The notes beneath the pieces are model-generated. The model did not search any database. It worked only from the letters and a program-made list of their open reading frames with translations, and was not told the origin of the DNA. From Pirellulaceae bacterium (GTDB taxonomy: Bacteria > Planctomycetota > Planctomycetia > Pirellulales > Pirellulaceae): 54,395 nt of DNA. The stretch lies in NCBI GenBank assembly GCA_028066335.1, contig JALCBQ010000005.1:1-54395 (forward strand). The letters run 5' to 3'. Of the stretch, positions 46,964 through 54,395 are shown one piece after another (positions within the stretch are counted from its first letter, which is position 1; each line of letters opens with the position of its first letter). The position numbers and the translations under genes are program-made.

Positions 46964-46984
46964 TTCAAACTCTGGTAGTTTCCG
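46955..46984. repeat. tandem duplication with 15-bp period spanning the rpsH stop
   Basis: CTCTGGTAGTT occurs at 46955 and 46970. The first copy encodes Leu-Trp-stop of rpsH. The second places Leu-Trp-TAG in the same frame, with a second stop at 46976-46978. Confidence 0.88.
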
Positions 46985-47168
46985 CCTCGGTTTGCAGCGA
47001 TTCCGCACCGGCAACATGAGCCCCTTGGGTGCTGGTGTGTCGATGGATCGCAACCGTTGGCAAATGACTTCGTTAGCTAGCCTATAAGACCGTTCGGCCC
47101 GATCTGTTTCATTTCTGGATCGAACGGAACCCTTTGAAAATAAATTTCCTTTCTAAAGTAGCAAAACC

Positions 47169-47714
47169 ATGTCCCGTATTGGCAAAAAACCGATTTCTAT
47201 CCCTGCTGGTGTTGATGTTCAAATTGATGGCCGCCAGGTAAAGGTCAAGGGAAAAGAGGGAGAGCTCTCGATCACCCATCGCCCTGAAGTTACGGTCCAG
47301 CTTAACGAAGATTCCAAAGAGATCGTCGTGGCAGCAAATGACGAAACTCCTCAAGCCCGTGCTTTCCATGGCTTGACCCGCTCGTTGGTCGCAAACATGG
47401 TCGACGGTGTTGTGAAAAAGTACGAAAAGAAGCTTGAGATCGTCGGTGTCGGATATGTTGCCCAAATAGCCGGTGACAAGCTGAAGCTACGTGTCGGTTT
47501 TGCAAACGAAATTCAAAAGACGATTCCATCCGGTCTTGATGTCTCGTGCCCCGATCAGACCCACGTAACCATCGTCGGCTGTGACAAACAAATGGTCGGT
47601 CAATTTGCTGCAGAGGTAAGGGCCGTTCGCAAACCTGAGCCGTACCGGGGGAAAGGTATCCGTTATCAAGACGAAGTCGTCAAGCTCAAACCAGGTAAAG
47701 CGGCTTCGAAATAA
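47169..47714 (+). CDS. rplF: 50S ribosomal protein L6
   Basis: A 181-residue protein starting MSRIGKKPISIPAGVDV, with TRSLVANMVDGVVKKYEKKL and the C-terminal signature RAVRKPEPYRGKGIRYQDE. Normal length. It lies near the factor-binding site of the large subunit. Confidence 0.98.
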   Translation: MSRIGKKPISIPAGVDVQIDGRQVKVKGKEGELSITHRPEVTVQLNEDSKEIVVAANDETPQARAFHGLTRSLVANMVDGVVKKYEKKLEIVGVGYVAQIAGDKLKLRVGFANEIQKTIPSGLDVSCPDQTHVTIVGCDKQMVGQFAAEVRAVRKPEPYRGKGIRYQDEVVKLKPGKAASK

Positions 47715-47789
47715 CCCCCTGCCAAGTGAACAAAAACTGATCACAAATAACCAAAACGTAGAAGTACAAAATACAAAAGGATCGTTCCG

Positions 47790-48161
47790 ATGGCAAACCA
47801 TCAAAAACAACAAAGTAGACAACGGACCCGTCGCCGCTTCCGTGTGCGCAACAGTGTTCGCGGTACGAGCAATCGTCCACGCCTTCACGTTTTCCGTAGT
47901 AGCAAACATATTTATTGCCAACTTATTGACGATGAAAAGCGGCTCACAATCGCTTCTTGCAGTACCCGCGAAGCGATTGAGGGTAACAAACTCTCTTACG
48001 GTGGAAATGTTGCCGCTGCCGAAGCCGTCGGGAAAACGATCGCCGAGAAAGGTCGTGCTGCTGGTATAAGCGAAGTCCGCTTCGACCGAGGTGCTTTTAA
48101 GTACCACGGCCGCGTAGCAGCCCTGGCAAATGCTGCCCGCGAGGGTGGTTTGGTCTTTTAA
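47790..48161 (+). CDS. rplR: 50S ribosomal protein L18
   Basis: A 123-residue protein with a basic N-terminus (RQRTRRRFRVRNSVRGTSNR), PRLHVFRSSKHIYCQLIDDE and RGAFKYHGRVAALANAAREG. L18 binds 5S rRNA. Confidence 0.97.
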   Translation: MANHQKQQSRQRTRRRFRVRNSVRGTSNRPRLHVFRSSKHIYCQLIDDEKRLTIASCSTREAIEGNKLSYGGNVAAAEAVGKTIAEKGRAAGISEVRFDRGAFKYHGRVAALANAAREGGLVF

Positions 48162-48205
48162 GTTGTTGATACCCCGTTTAGGAAAGACGACGTTGCAGGC
48201 ACTTG

Positions 48206-48243
48206 AGCCCTAAACACTGCCTTCCCTAGTACTTAGGGCTTTT
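48206..48243 (+). terminator. terminator-like hairpin after rplR
   Basis: AGCCCTAA (48206-48213) pairs with TTAGGGCT (48233-48240), a 19-base loop, then TTT. The loop is large, so it may be a partial terminator. Confidence 0.5.
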
Positions 48244-48414
48244 CGCTTTTGGCAATGTTTTTAAAACCTTATTTGAGAATATACCGATTTTTGTCCTTAA
48301 CTGGCTGATTGGGGGGACTCTCTCCTTTTGTCCATTGTAAAAAAGGGGTTTTCGCGTATATTATGTTTGGCTTTTTGCTTGGCAATGGCAAAATCGCCTT
48401 GGACAAAAATCGAC

Positions 48415-48464
48415 ATGACCATGACACTGGCGTGACGACATTGACGTGACAATGTCATGGTCAT
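48415..48464 (+). promoter_or_regulatory. mutually exclusive hairpins upstream of rpsE
   Basis: ATGACCATGACA (48415-48426) pairs perfectly with TGTCATGGTCAT (48453-48464). Inside it, GACATTG (48437-48443) pairs with CAATGTC (48450-48456), which uses four of the same bases, so both stems cannot form in full. This resembles an attenuator or a protein-binding RNA switch. Confidence 0.45.
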
Positions 48465-48533
48465 TGAGAGTCACTTTCATTTTAGATATACAATTTTTAG
48501 ACATTTATAGTTATATAGTGGAGTAAGCCAAAG

Positions 48534-49034
48534 GTGGCCAAGAACAATCGTGGAGATCGAGCCGGTCGTAAAGAGTTAGTAGATCGCGTTGTAAAAATCA
48601 AGCGTTGTGCAGCCGTTGTCAAAGGTGGCCGCCGATTTAGTTTTGCAGCAATGGTTGTCGCTGGAGATGGGAAGGGTAAAGCAGGCTGGGGCTACGGCAA
48701 GGCAAACGAAGTCCCCCCTTGTGTTGACAAGGCCCAGCGAAAAGCATCTCGCAGGATGACGGTCGCCCCTATTGTCGACGGAACGATCCCCCACGAAGTG
48801 AAAGGACGCTTCGGCGCTGCGAGAGTTATCCTCCTTCCTGCCCGCCCTGGTACCGGTATTATTGCTGGTGAATCGGTTCGCTCTGTCTGCGAAGCATTCG
48901 GCATTACCGACATTCTCACCAAAAGCTTTGGCTCAAACAACCCGGTTAGCCTCGTCAAGGCAACCTTCCAGGCGCTCGATCAACTACGCACAAAACAAGA
49001 TATCGAACATCTTCGAGGAGTAACCCTAGGATGA
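48534..49034 (+). CDS. rpsE: 30S ribosomal protein S5
   Basis: A 166-residue protein with GTG start and GGAG 10 nt upstream. The N-terminal domain has [18 protein letters not shown] and [18 protein letters not shown]; the C-terminal domain has [19 protein letters not shown]. It overlaps rplO by four bases (ATGA), leaving no room for rpmD (L30). Confidence 0.97.
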   Translation: MAKNNRGDRAGRKELVDRVVKIKRCAAVVKGGRRFSFAAMVVAGDGKGKAGWGYGKANEVPPCVDKAQRKASRRMTVAPIVDGTIPHEVKGRFGAARVILLPARPGTGIIAGESVRSVCEAFGITDILTKSFGSNNPVSLVKATFQALDQLRTKQDIEHLRGVTLG

Positions 49035-49519
49035 GATTACACGACGTAAACGAAGGCATTGTCAAGTTTAAAAAGAAAAAACGGATCGGTCGTGGTCCCG
49101 GTAGTGGGCACGGTAAAACTTCTGGCCGTGGCCACAAAGGTGCTAAATCCCGTTCTGGTTACTCCCGCAATCCACTCTTTCAGGGTGGTACCACCCCTCT
49201 TTTCATGCGGATCCCCAAGCGTGGATTCAACAACCGCTTTGCCCTTGTCATCGGTGAAGTCAACCTTAGCGACCTAGAGCGTTGTTTTGAGGCCGGTGAA
49301 GAGGTTACCCCTGAGAGTCTCAAGGCGAAAAGCCTGGCAAAACACCGTTATGATGAACTGAAAATCCTTGGAAACGGTAACCTTTCCAAAAAGCTCACTG
49401 TTTCGGCTCACCGCTTTAGCAAATCGGCAAAAGAGGCGATCGAAAAAGCAGGTGGCACCGTCGTTGTGATGCCGGGAAGAACCCCTGTAGCAGACAAGAA
49501 TAAAAGCAAGCCCTCCTAA
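49031..49519 (+). CDS. rplO: 50S ribosomal protein L15
   Basis: A 162-residue protein with [29 protein letters not shown] and [18 protein letters not shown], the L15 Gly-rich core. The ATG overlaps the rpsE stop, so it is translationally coupled. Confidence 0.97.
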   Translation: MRLHDVNEGIVKFKKKKRIGRGPGSGHGKTSGRGHKGAKSRSGYSRNPLFQGGTTPLFMRIPKRGFNNRFALVIGEVNLSDLERCFEAGEEVTPESLKAKSLAKHRYDELKILGNGNLSKKLTVSAHRFSKSAKEAIEKAGGTVVVMPGRTPVADKNKSKPS

Positions 49520-49777
49520 TGAAAAGCCTGGTCATTTGAGACTCCAGATTTTGGCTTGTTTTGGTAACTAGCCTGAAATACAGGTCGATTTGTTCAGACA
49601 CAATTTGCGTTCTTTCGGAAAAGCCTTGGGCAACTTCCAAAGAGCTTTTAAAGATTCGCCTTTGACAACTAAAGAAATTTTCTCGATAACATAAGCTCAG
49701 GCAATAAGGGCGTCAATAAGACGACTTAATGTCTGGGCAGTTTATGGATATTGGGCACTTATAAATGGATCAATAGT

Positions 49778-51169
49778 ATGTTGGAAAAGCTACGCGTCGT
49801 TTTTACAATTCCCGAACTGCGACAAAAAATTCTTCTTACGTTGTTTCTATTGGCCATTTACCGCATCGGGTTTAATATCCCGTTGCCGATTGCTAACGTC
49901 GCCGTCCTCGAAGGGATTGGTGGCTCGGGCAGTTTTGGTGATATTCTTAGCCGTGTCTCGGTTCTTTCTGCGAGTAACCTCCAGCAACTGACGATCTTTG
50001 GCCTCGGCATTATGCCCTATATTTCGGCCTCTATCGTTTTTCAAATTTTGGGCACTGTCTGGAAGCCTCTTGAAGAACTCCGTAAAGAGGGCGAGGCTGG
50101 ACGGAAGAAAATCAACGAGTATACCCGGTACGCAACGGTTGTCCTTTGCCTCATACAAAGCTACTTCTTCCTGAAATTTGCCAGCCTTGGAACTGGAGGT
50201 GGGTCGTCCATTGATGCCGCCTTTTTAAATGATTCTGGCCAGTTAACCCTTGGCTGGACGGTGGCGGCCGTGCTGACAATGACCTGCGGTACTGCCTTTC
50301 TTATGTGGATTGGTGAGCAAATCGACGAATATGGTATCGGTAACGGTATTAGCCTTCTCATTATGGCCGGTATTCTCACGAGTGCTCCGGGAGCATTTAG
50401 TTCGCTCTTTGCGAATAACTCCTTTACAGTTATGGGAAGTGTTGGTGCTGACGGCCTTGAAAAGATCATTGTTCTTCTTATCCTCTTTCTGGCAATTGTT
50501 GCCGGGGTCGTTTTTATTACTCTCGGCCAGCGCCGAATCCCCATGCAAAGTGCCAAACATGTTCGTGGACGACGTGTCCAAGGAGGAACTCGACAATATT
50601 TGCCATTACGAATTAATCAAGCCGGTGTGATGCCGATTATTTTTGCAAGCAGCCTTTTGCTTATCCCTAGCCTTCTGTTTTCATCACTTGAGCAGTTTTC
50701 GCGAGCCGAAACGCCCGCTCAACAGGCCGGTGTCTCAGGGTTCTTTAATAACCTCTTTCAAGAACTGGGAACGATGTTCTCCAACCCCAGTTCACTCGGC
50801 TATAGCTTATTACTTATCGGTATGATCTTTTTCTTCTGTTACTTTTGGACTGCCATTACGTTCAATCCTAAAGAGATGGCCGACAACCTTAAGAGTCATG
50901 GGAACTTTATTCCTGGTTATCGTGCCGGGAAAAAAACGGCCGACTACTTGGAAAAGGTCATGGTTCGAATCACTTATGTCGGTGCTGCTTTTTTGGCATT
51001 AATTGCGGTTGTCCCGTCGATTATTTCCGGAAGTATGGAAGTCGACCCTGCCCTCGCTGCCTTTTATGGTGGTACCGGTATGTTGATTGCCGTTAGTGTT
51101 TCGTTTGATCTCGTTCAAAAAATTGATGGTCATCTTGTTATGAGAAACCATCGTGGCCTTTTAGAATAA
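49778..51169 (+). CDS. secY: preprotein translocase subunit SecY
   Basis: From ATG 49778 the protein has 463 residues; a TTG 27 nt upstream is less likely. It has the ten hydrophobic helices of SecY. Marks include FGLGIMPYISASIVFQIL (helix 2 region), EQIDEYGIGNGISLLIMAGIL and YRAGKKTADYLEKVMVRITY. The plug and lateral-gate organisation is not resolvable by eye. SecY forms the translocation channel with SecE. adk follows after 62 nt. Confidence 0.97.
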   Translation: MLEKLRVVFTIPELRQKILLTLFLLAIYRIGFNIPLPIANVAVLEGIGGSGSFGDILSRVSVLSASNLQQLTIFGLGIMPYISASIVFQILGTVWKPLEELRKEGEAGRKKINEYTRYATVVLCLIQSYFFLKFASLGTGGGSSIDAAFLNDSGQLTLGWTVAAVLTMTCGTAFLMWIGEQIDEYGIGNGISLLIMAGILTSAPGAFSSLFANNSFTVMGSVGADGLEKIIVLLILFLAIVAGVVFITLGQRRIPMQSAKHVRGRRVQGGTRQYLPLRINQAGVMPIIFASSLLLIPSLLFSSLEQFSRAETPAQQAGVSGFFNNLFQELGTMFSNPSSLGYSLLLIGMIFFFCYFWTAITFNPKEMADNLKSHGNFIPGYRAGKKTADYLEKVMVRITYVGAAFLALIAVVPSIISGSMEVDPALAAFYGGTGMLIAVSVSFDLVQKIDGHLVMRNHRGLLE

Positions 51170-51231
51170 CGTTTTCGCTCGTCGTTTTTACTGTCTGGTG
51201 ACGCTCGTTTACCTTTCCTTGGCTTGTCGCT

Positions 51232-51849
51232 ATGCAAATAATCTTCCTAGGTCCGCCCGGTGCAGGAAAAGGGACCCAGTCATCCAAGTTAATGGCTTAT
51301 CTCGACATCCCACTGTTGTCGACAGGGGAAATTCTGCGAAATGCCAAATCGCAAGAGGGGCCACAAGCACAGACGATTGCAAACTATATCGATCGTGGTG
51401 AGCTCGTCCCTGATGAGATGATCGTTTCGATGATCGTTGATACTCTGGAAGACCCAGTATACCAAAAGGGCTGCCTTTTTGACGGTTTTCCACGAACGAT
51501 CAATCAGGCCGAATCCCTTGATGAATGTCTTTCAAAAGTCGGCCATCCTCTCGATCTTGTCCTAGAACTACGTGTTAATAACGAGGAACTCGTCCGCCGC
51601 CTTAATAACCGAGCCAACGAGACGGATACCCCAAGGGAAGACGATCAAAAAGAGGAGACCGTCCGACACCGGCTTGATGTCTACGACGAGCAGACCCGGC
51701 CACTTGTCGAATACTATCAGGCACGAGGCCTTTTGGTTTCAATTGATGGAACACAAACCATGGAAAAGGTCTTTAGCGATATTACCAAAGCGATAGAACA
51801 TATTAAGGCAAGAAAGTGCCGAGCAGGTGAATTAAAGAGGGGATATTAG
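51232..51849 (+). CDS. adk: adenylate kinase
   Basis: A 205-residue enzyme catalysing 2 ADP = ATP + AMP. The P-loop GPPGAGKGT is at 7-15, LSTGEILR at 29-36 binds AMP, and DGFPRT is at 84-89. The LID (about 126-150) is short and lacks zinc cysteines. The place after secY is standard. map, infA and rpmJ, which often follow, are absent. Confidence 0.96.
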   Translation: MQIIFLGPPGAGKGTQSSKLMAYLDIPLLSTGEILRNAKSQEGPQAQTIANYIDRGELVPDEMIVSMIVDTLEDPVYQKGCLFDGFPRTINQAESLDECLSKVGHPLDLVLELRVNNEELVRRLNNRANETDTPREDDQKEETVRHRLDVYDEQTRPLVEYYQARGLLVSIDGTQTMEKVFSDITKAIEHIKARKCRAGELKRGY

Positions 51850-52166
51850 GAAAAATAGAGAACAAACTAAGCTGCGGCGGGACGAAAAACGGGCCTTTCC
51901 TGGTGGCTACTTGCAATCGCCCCTATTTTCCCAGCTTTTGATTATTTTTCCTATTGTCAGACCTTCATTACCAAGATTATACTTTCACGTTTTCCCTTTA
52001 AAACAAATCCATTTATTCCCCCAATTTGCTGTACGCTTCTCCCGTTCGCCTTTAAAATTGCCCGAAGGGTGACCTCTGAGTGGCCCTACCCTTGCCCTTT
52101 CCTGAGAAAGGGTCGGGTGAATCTGCTAAGGTAACGAACGGAACGGAGGCGGTGGAGTTTTTACGT
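51850..52166. other. adk-rpsM spacer
   Basis: No gene is found in these 317 bases. I looked for the short basic, Cys-containing L36 and for IF1 in all frames and saw neither. Confidence 0.55.
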
Positions 52167-52550
52167 ATGCCCCGTTTAATCGGTGTTGATATTCCCAACG
52201 ACAAAAAGACTGTTGTCTCGTTAACCTACCTCTTTGGTGTTGGAGCGCAGAGCTCACGAGATATATGTCAAGCCTTGAACATTGATCCCAACAAGCAGGC
52301 ACGAGACCTCACCGAAGACGAGCTGGCCCAGCTCGGATCGACTCTTGAAAGAGAGTATACGGTCGAAGGTCCGTTGCGTCGCCAGACTCAACAAAACATC
52401 ACCCGCCTTCGAGAGATCGGTTGTTATCGGGGTGTTCGCCACCGACGTGGTCTTCCCGTCCGGGGCCAAAATACACAAACCAACGCCCGTACCCGTAAAG
52501 GTCCGAAAAAGACAGTTGCTGGTAAAAAAGGTGTTAAAGATATGCGTTAG
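52167..52550 (+). CDS. rpsM: 30S ribosomal protein S13
   Basis: ATG 52167 gives 127 residues, starting MPRLIGVDIPNDKKTVVSL, with a purine-rich ribosome site (GGAGGCGGTGGAG) upstream. A longer GTG-initiated frame from 52080 would add 29 unrelated residues. GCYRGVRHRRGLPVRGQNT is the family signature. S13 contacts L5 and the P-site tRNA. Confidence 0.97.
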   Translation: MPRLIGVDIPNDKKTVVSLTYLFGVGAQSSRDICQALNIDPNKQARDLTEDELAQLGSTLEREYTVEGPLRRQTQQNITRLREIGCYRGVRHRRGLPVRGQNTQTNARTRKGPKKTVAGKKGVKDMR

Positions 52551-52985
52551 TCATTCCCTTTGGGGGGCTGATTTAACGATTCGCCTTATATGTTTACATA
52601 AAAAGCTTTTCGGCTGCCGGTTTACATGTGTACCCATTGACACGCATTGGTGCCATTTTGGTACTGGCCGCTGTAAAACAAAGAAGGCTTACCTTTTCCA
52701 AGGTGGGCGACCAAGCAAGCCTTTATAGATACTACCTGCTCGCCTTGCGACCGACTTGCTGACTGGTTTTTGACAACGAGACTTTCATGAAGGTGGTTAT
52801 GGCGTTTTTGGTTTTTTACCAAGGGCGGCCCCCGACACCACCCTTTTGGGTGCGATTGTGCACTCCCGTGGTCGATGCCCTCCTAGTCAGCACCCCCGTA
52901 GTTAACGCCTTTGTCGAAAAAAGAGAACCTCAATTAAAATACCTATAAACCGTAAAAAGATAATCATTACAGGAGTTCATTTTCT
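52551..52985. other. rpsM-rpsK spacer
   Basis: No gene is recognised in these 435 bases. A small hairpin (CACCC-TTTT-GGGTG) lies around 52840. S13 and S11 genes are usually adjacent, so this gap is unusual. Confidence 0.5.
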
Positions 52986-53366
52986 GTGGCAAAAGTCAAG
53001 AAAAGAAAAGTCAGACGCAATGTCATCTCGGGTGTTGTTCACATCAAGGCAACTTTTAACAACACCACGGTCACGATAACTGACCAAAAAGGTGATACCC
53101 TCTGCTGGGCAAGTTCGGGCACCAGCGGATTTAAGGGGAGCCGAAAGAGCACTCCCTTTGCCGGCCAAAGTGCTGCCCAACAAGCAGCTGAAAAAGCGAT
53201 CAAGTTCGGCATGAAGGAGGTCGACGTCCTTGTAAAAGGGCCCGGTTCAGGGCGTGAAAGCGCCATTACCGCTCTTCAGGCTACCGGACTCCATGTCCGT
53301 ACGATTGAAGATTGCACACCGATTCCACACAATGGATGCCGCCCACGAAAACGGCGACGCGTCTAA
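52986..53366 (+). CDS. rpsK: 30S ribosomal protein S11
   Basis: A 126-residue protein with GTG start at 52986 and AGGAG upstream. It has [40 protein letters not shown] and the basic end [12 protein letters not shown]. rpoA follows; the S4 gene usually between them is absent. Confidence 0.97.
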   Translation: MAKVKKRKVRRNVISGVVHIKATFNNTTVTITDQKGDTLCWASSGTSGFKGSRKSTPFAGQSAAQQAAEKAIKFGMKEVDVLVKGPGSGRESAITALQATGLHVRTIEDCTPIPHNGCRPRKRRRV

Positions 53367-53647
53367 ACCTAGCCCTTTTGATACAGCAGGGCTCTTCTAA
53401 AAAGCTCTCTGGCTCAGACTGGCAAGACACTCACATACATCGTTGTCCCGTCCGTAGACTGTTCACCATGTGTGTGTCGGCTTTATCCGATCCGCATAAC
53501 AACATAACAAACTGTCTTTTCCAGTGGGTATTACATCAATACCATTGGGTGACAAAAAGCAAAACAAGCAACCACCACTAAAATACGACCGCACCACTTG
53601 TCGCAAGTTCCCAATGATTTGCGATCTTATACTAACGGAGGATTTCC

Positions 53648-54395
53648 ATGCACATCCGATGGCGAGGACTTGAGCTTCCCAGTAGCGTTCAATGCGTTCA
53701 AGAAATGCTCACTCCGACTTTTGGCCGCTTTGTTGCCGAGCCGTTCGAAAGAGGGCTTGGGGTAACTATTGGTAACAGTCTGCGAAGAATTTTACATTCT
53801 AGCCTAGAAGGCAGCGCCGTTACCCAGATTAAAGTCCAGGGTGCACAACACGAGTTTGCAGATATCCCTGGTATTGTTGAAGATATTGCGAATATCATTT
53901 TGAATGTAAAATCGTTGATCGTCAAAAATCATGGTGAATCGACGAAAGTCATTACAATCGACAAGAGAGAGCGTGGCCCAATTACTGGTGCCGACGTTCA
54001 AACCGACGCTGATGTTGAAATCATTAACAAAGATCACCTGATTTGCACCATGACCGACGATATCGAGTTTGTCATGGAGATGGTCGTTGAAAAGGGGCGT
54101 GGCTATGTCCCGGCGACGGAGCATAGTAGTAGAGACCATGAAATTGGCATCATCCCGATCGATGCTATTTACAGCCCAATCATGGCTGTTCATTACGAAA
54201 TTGAAGATACCCGTGTCGGCCAAAAGACAAACTACGACAAGTTGGTTTTGGACATTACCACCGATGGCAGCATCACCCCTGAAATGGCAATGGTTGAAGC
54301 GGCAAAGATTTTACGAAAGCACCTCAATCCATTTGTTCAGTATGCCGAACTAGGAGAACAGGTTCACTCACCGAGTAAATCGGGTGGTAGTAGTG
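53648..54395 (+). CDS. rpoA: DNA-directed RNA polymerase subunit alpha, 3' partial
   Basis: The frame from ATG 53648, with ribosome site GGAGGA at 53637-53642, runs off the right edge after 249 codons. It contains the alpha N-terminal domain: [28 protein letters not shown] in two parts and [10 protein letters not shown], then [16 protein letters not shown]. These are the assembly and dimerisation marks. The C-terminal domain lies beyond the window. Confidence 0.97.
   Translation, partial: MHIRWRGLELPSSVQCVQEMLTPTFGRFVAEPFERGLGVTIGNSLRRILHSSLEGSAVTQIKVQGAQHEFADIPGIVEDIANIILNVKSLIVKNHGESTKVITIDKRERGPITGADVQTDADVEIINKDHLICTMTDDIEFVMEMVVEKGRGYVPATEHSSRDHEIGIIPIDAIYSPIMAVHYEIEDTRVGQKTNYDKLVLDITTDGSITPEMAMVEAAKILRKHLNPFVQYAELGEQVHSPSKSGGSS

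Larger units (their letters stand above)
48162..48533. other. rplR-rpsE spacer with hairpins
   Basis: No gene is seen in 372 bases. It holds a terminator-like hairpin and a set of competing inverted repeats, both listed. Confidence 0.6.

Noticed and set aside
51850-52985. Hidden rpmJ (L36) or infA gene around rpsM
   Set aside because: Reading the spacers by eye gave no frame with the short Cys/His-basic L36 pattern or an IF1-like OB sequence.

Overview
The window reads as chromosomal DNA of a planctomycete, most likely of the Pirellulales type. The support is protein-level. EF-Tu has the switch I sequence that I recall from Rhodopirellula-like planctomycetes in place of the usual RGITI block. 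The EF-G in the str cluster is of the divergent spirochaete/planctomycete class. There is a sigma-70 protein with a long helix-turn-helix-rich N-terminus, SecE has extra membrane segments, and two NfeD proteins sit in tandem with FloA. Ribosomal protein genes are widely spaced, and some genes lack a clear Shine-Dalgarno sequence. No rRNA is present. The species cannot be named from the sequence alone.

Region 1 (1-8680) is accessory or housekeeping. A 5'-truncated long NfeD protease-like protein, a short NfeD with a proline-rich tail, the flotillin-like FloA and a glutamine-rich unknown protein form a membrane-organisation cluster. A minus-strand Fur-family regulator and MsrB form a likely stress pair. 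A minus-strand PQQ-type beta-propeller protein and a DUF1294 membrane protein follow.

Region 2 (about 8730-13331) is the most unusual part. It is a compact plus-strand run of a small membrane/coiled-coil protein, a ParB-like protein, an ABC ATPase fused to a GNAT domain, a small HTH protein in the terminase small-subunit position, and a phage-type large terminase with intact ATPase and nuclease motifs. No portal, capsid, tail, integrase or lysis gene is visible. It could be a domesticated DNA-packaging or DNA-modification module.

Region 3 (13398-17602) holds a secreted protein of unknown function on the minus strand and the HTH-rich sigma factor.

Region 4 (17950 to the end) is the translation/transcription supercluster. 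Its order is tRNA-Thr(TGT), tRNA-Tyr, tRNA-Gly, tRNA-Thr(GGT), tuf, tRNA-Trp, secE, nusG, rplK-rplA-rplJ-rplL, rpoB-rpoC, rpsL-rpsG, an EF-G2-type fusA, rpsJ-rplC-rplD-rplW-rplB-rpsS-rplV-rpsC-rplP-rpmC-rpsQ, rplN-rplX-rplE-rpsH-rplF-rplR-rpsE-rplO-secY-adk, rpsM-rpsK and a 3'-truncated rpoA. Genes often found in these operons but not seen here are rpmG, rpsN, rpmD, infA, rpmJ, map and rpsD.

The spacers of region 4 are rich in short, near-perfect tandem duplications of 11-22 bp in 2-4 copies. Several of these copy the last codons and stop codon of the preceding ribosomal protein gene. Several terminators and hairpins lie between operon segments. Together the genes supply the RNA polymerase core, the Sec translocon and most of the ribosome.
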